A stretch of 64,000 bases of DNA from Oscillospiraceae bacterium (GTDB lineage: Bacteria; Bacillota; Clostridia; Oscillospirales; Ruminococcaceae): contig SVNC01000005.1 in assembly GCA_015067025.1 (NCBI GenBank), forward strand, positions 108,649 through 172,648. The letters run 5' to 3'. Below, one piece after another: positions 63,801 to 64,000 of the stretch. The translations under genes were made by a program, and so were the position numbers. Each line of letters begins with the position of its first letter. Position 1 is the first letter of the stretch. The notes below the pieces were generated by a model that saw nothing but the letters and a program-made list of their open reading frames with translations, was not told the origin of the DNA and ran no database searches.

Positions 63801-64000
63801 AGATACAGATACAGATACAGATACAGATTCTGACACTGACACAGATACTGACTCTGACACAGACACTGACACTGATACAGATACAGATACAGATACAGAC
63901 ACGGACTCTGACACGGATACAGATACTGACACTGACACAGATACAGATACTGACACAGATACAGATACTGACACAGACACAGACACTGATACTGACACTG
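60898..64000 (+). CDS. Choice-of-anchor A surface protein with long Asp-Thr/Asp-Ser repeat (3' truncated)
   Basis: The ATG is 7 nt after AGGAGG and the frame stays open to the window end (1034 codons). An N-terminal hydrophobic stretch ([20 protein letters not shown]) may be a signal. The choice-of-anchor A domain covers about 90-370, starting [16 protein letters not shown], then [14 protein letters not shown], and closing [25 protein letters not shown] and FGNGLF. From about residue 380 the protein is almost pure Asp alternating with Thr or Ser, with rare Ala or Val. Such acidic stalks display proteins on the wall. The anchor lies outside the window. Confidence 0.85.
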   Translation, partial: MLENNVSNYTEKSQLTAKLKVLRKIVAFVFALNMLFARLFGGVGTVQQNYTYDYADSHTASQTYVTQDVYQTDLPMVLAESEFETTQQDSLEELYDRLLGNAYNDVFGYAAGFSLFTEGDATITGADCGGRIAVGGNFDVTCWYDVNKSDPNRNNADAAASVIVGGTASVYTNDGYIWANQFADPKWGEYKNHRHVEGGVNSEYSKLNFAETFELLRASSDHLAALEANGVYGTCSDGILLTGYDEKLNVFTFTVEQWEELKGGSTVALSVNVPESSTILINIVGGDANTRLDISFNSIIYNGKQLDTNTAFGKMLINITDAGNVTLNGHNATILAPNSHVEGTGWHQEGQLICKSYYGNTEFGNGLFDEPEADDDFDFGDTDTDTDTDTDTDTDTDTDTDTDTDTDTDTDTDTDTDTDSDTDTDTDTDTDTDTDTDTDTDTDTDTDTDTDTDTDSDTDSDTDTDTDTDTDTDTDTDTDTDTDTDTDTDTDTDTDTDTDTDTDSDVDTDTDSDTDTDTDTDSDTDTDSDVDTDTDSDTDTDTDTDSDTDTDTDSDTDTDTDTDTDSDTDTDTDTDTDTDTDTDSDTDTDTDSDTDTDSDTDTDSDTDTDSDTDTDSDTDTDTDTDTDTDTDTDTDTDTDSDTDTDSDTDTDSDTDSDTDTDTDTDTDSDTDSDTDTDTDTDTDTDTDTDTDTDTDTDTDTDTDTDTDTDTDTDTDTDTDSDTDTDSDTDTDTDTDADTDTDTDTDTDTDTDTDTDTDTDTDTDTDTDSDVDTDTDSDTDSDTDTDTDSDTDTDSDTDTDTDTDTDTDTDTDTDTDTDTDTDTDTDTDTDTDTDTDTDTDSDTDTDSDTDTDTDTDADTDTDSDTDSDTDTDTDSDTDTDTDTDTDTDTDTDTDTDTDTDTDSDTDTDSDVDTDTDSDTDTDTDTDSDTDTDTDSDTDTDTDTDTDSDTDTDSDVDTDTDTDTDTDSDTDTDTDTDTDSDTDTDTDSDTDTDTDTDTDTDTDTDSDTDTDTDTDTDTDTDTDTDTDTDTDTDTDT
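62038..64000 (+). repeat. Hexanucleotide-period Asp-(Thr/Ser) coding repeat
   Basis: About 1.96 kb of GAY-ACN/TCT codon pairs. Aspartate alternates GAT and GAC, Thr uses ACA, ACT or (rarely) ACG, and Ser uses TCT. GTA (Val) and GCA (Ala) occur a few times. It is a coding repeat, not a CRISPR, and continues past the window. Long internal duplications are described in the findings. Confidence 0.95.

Noticed and set aside
61968..63998. A 676-codon minus-strand frame of Ser-Val/Ser-Glu repeats
   Set aside because: It is the antisense reading of the Asp-Thr/Asp-Ser repeat. The plus strand has a start, ribosome site, promoter and a real N-terminal domain, while this frame has none.
62038..64000. 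Possible CRISPR array or minisatellite
   Set aside because: There are no spacers. The unit is a 6-nt coding period and the frame stays open throughout.

Overview
The window looks like a chromosomal segment of an anaerobic, spore-forming, fibre-degrading Firmicute, most likely a Ruminococcus-type member of the Oscillospiraceae. This is inferred, not proven. The supports are low-to-moderate GC, strong AGGAGG-type ribosome binding sites, TTGACA-N17-TATAAT promoters, the sporulation pair SipL/SpoIVA, a CotH-family protein, several plant-polysaccharide enzymes (GH5, GH16, GH130, GH10) and a choice-of-anchor A surface protein. I saw no phage, integrase, insertion sequence, CRISPR array or rRNA.

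Layout. 1-2.4 kb: the 3' end of an unrecognised gene, then an O-methyltransferase and an alpha/beta hydrolase. 2.4-3.7 kb: an ECF sigma factor with a membrane partner. 3.9-6.6 kb: a DUF2975/Xre/membrane/DUF4173 cassette. 6.6-7.7 kb: a radical SAM gene and a PerR-type regulator behind a Fur-type 7-1-7 operator. 7.8-12.4 kb: an anchored membrane protein, an oligopeptide-binding lipoprotein and an NhaC-type antiporter. 12.5-15.3 kb: a beta-glucan locus (cytosolic GH5, lipoprotein GH16, AraC regulator). 15.4-21.7 kb: a tiny Cys/His lipoprotein, regulators, a divergent Crp/Fnr-ferredoxin pair, a long sigma factor with an extra C-terminal half, and an AraC regulator. 21.7-22.1 kb: two identical tRNA-Glu genes and a tRNA-Met. 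22-31 kb: AIM24-like, DegV, GH130 mannosylglucose phosphorylase, MscL, RNase R, PadR, an amidohydrolase and a phosphopantetheinyl transferase. 31-41 kb: two MoxR/DUF58/membrane-protein modules, one carrying a transglutaminase, separated by a DHH phosphoesterase. 41-42 kb: a four-gene tRNA operon (Val-Asp-Phe-Gly). 42-46 kb: DUF378, then sipL-spoIVA behind a sigma-E-like promoter. 45.7-49 kb: a radical SAM/SPASM maturase with a small repeat-bearing lipoprotein, divergent from a CotH lipoprotein. 49-53 kb: TPP riboswitch-thiC and a two-component system. 53-58 kb: GH10 xylanase, two oxidoreductases, an FMN oxidase-like protein and a sugar isomerase. 58-64 kb: a fusion of a defective DD-carboxypeptidase and a defective MurF ligase, divergent from a large Asp-Thr/Asp-Ser repeat surface protein cut by the window end.

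How the genes work together. The carbohydrate enzymes suggest surface clipping of beta-glucan (GH16) followed by cytosolic hydrolysis or phosphorolysis (GH5, GH10, GH130), with AraC control. The sporulation and surface genes (SipL, SpoIVA, CotH, transglutaminase, choice-of-anchor A) point to spore-coat and envelope functions.

The best candidates for something undescribed are the double pseudoenzyme at 58356-60560 and the radical SAM/repeat-lipoprotein pair at 45741-47135. Most start codons below were chosen by ribosome binding site and are sometimes internal to the longest open frame.
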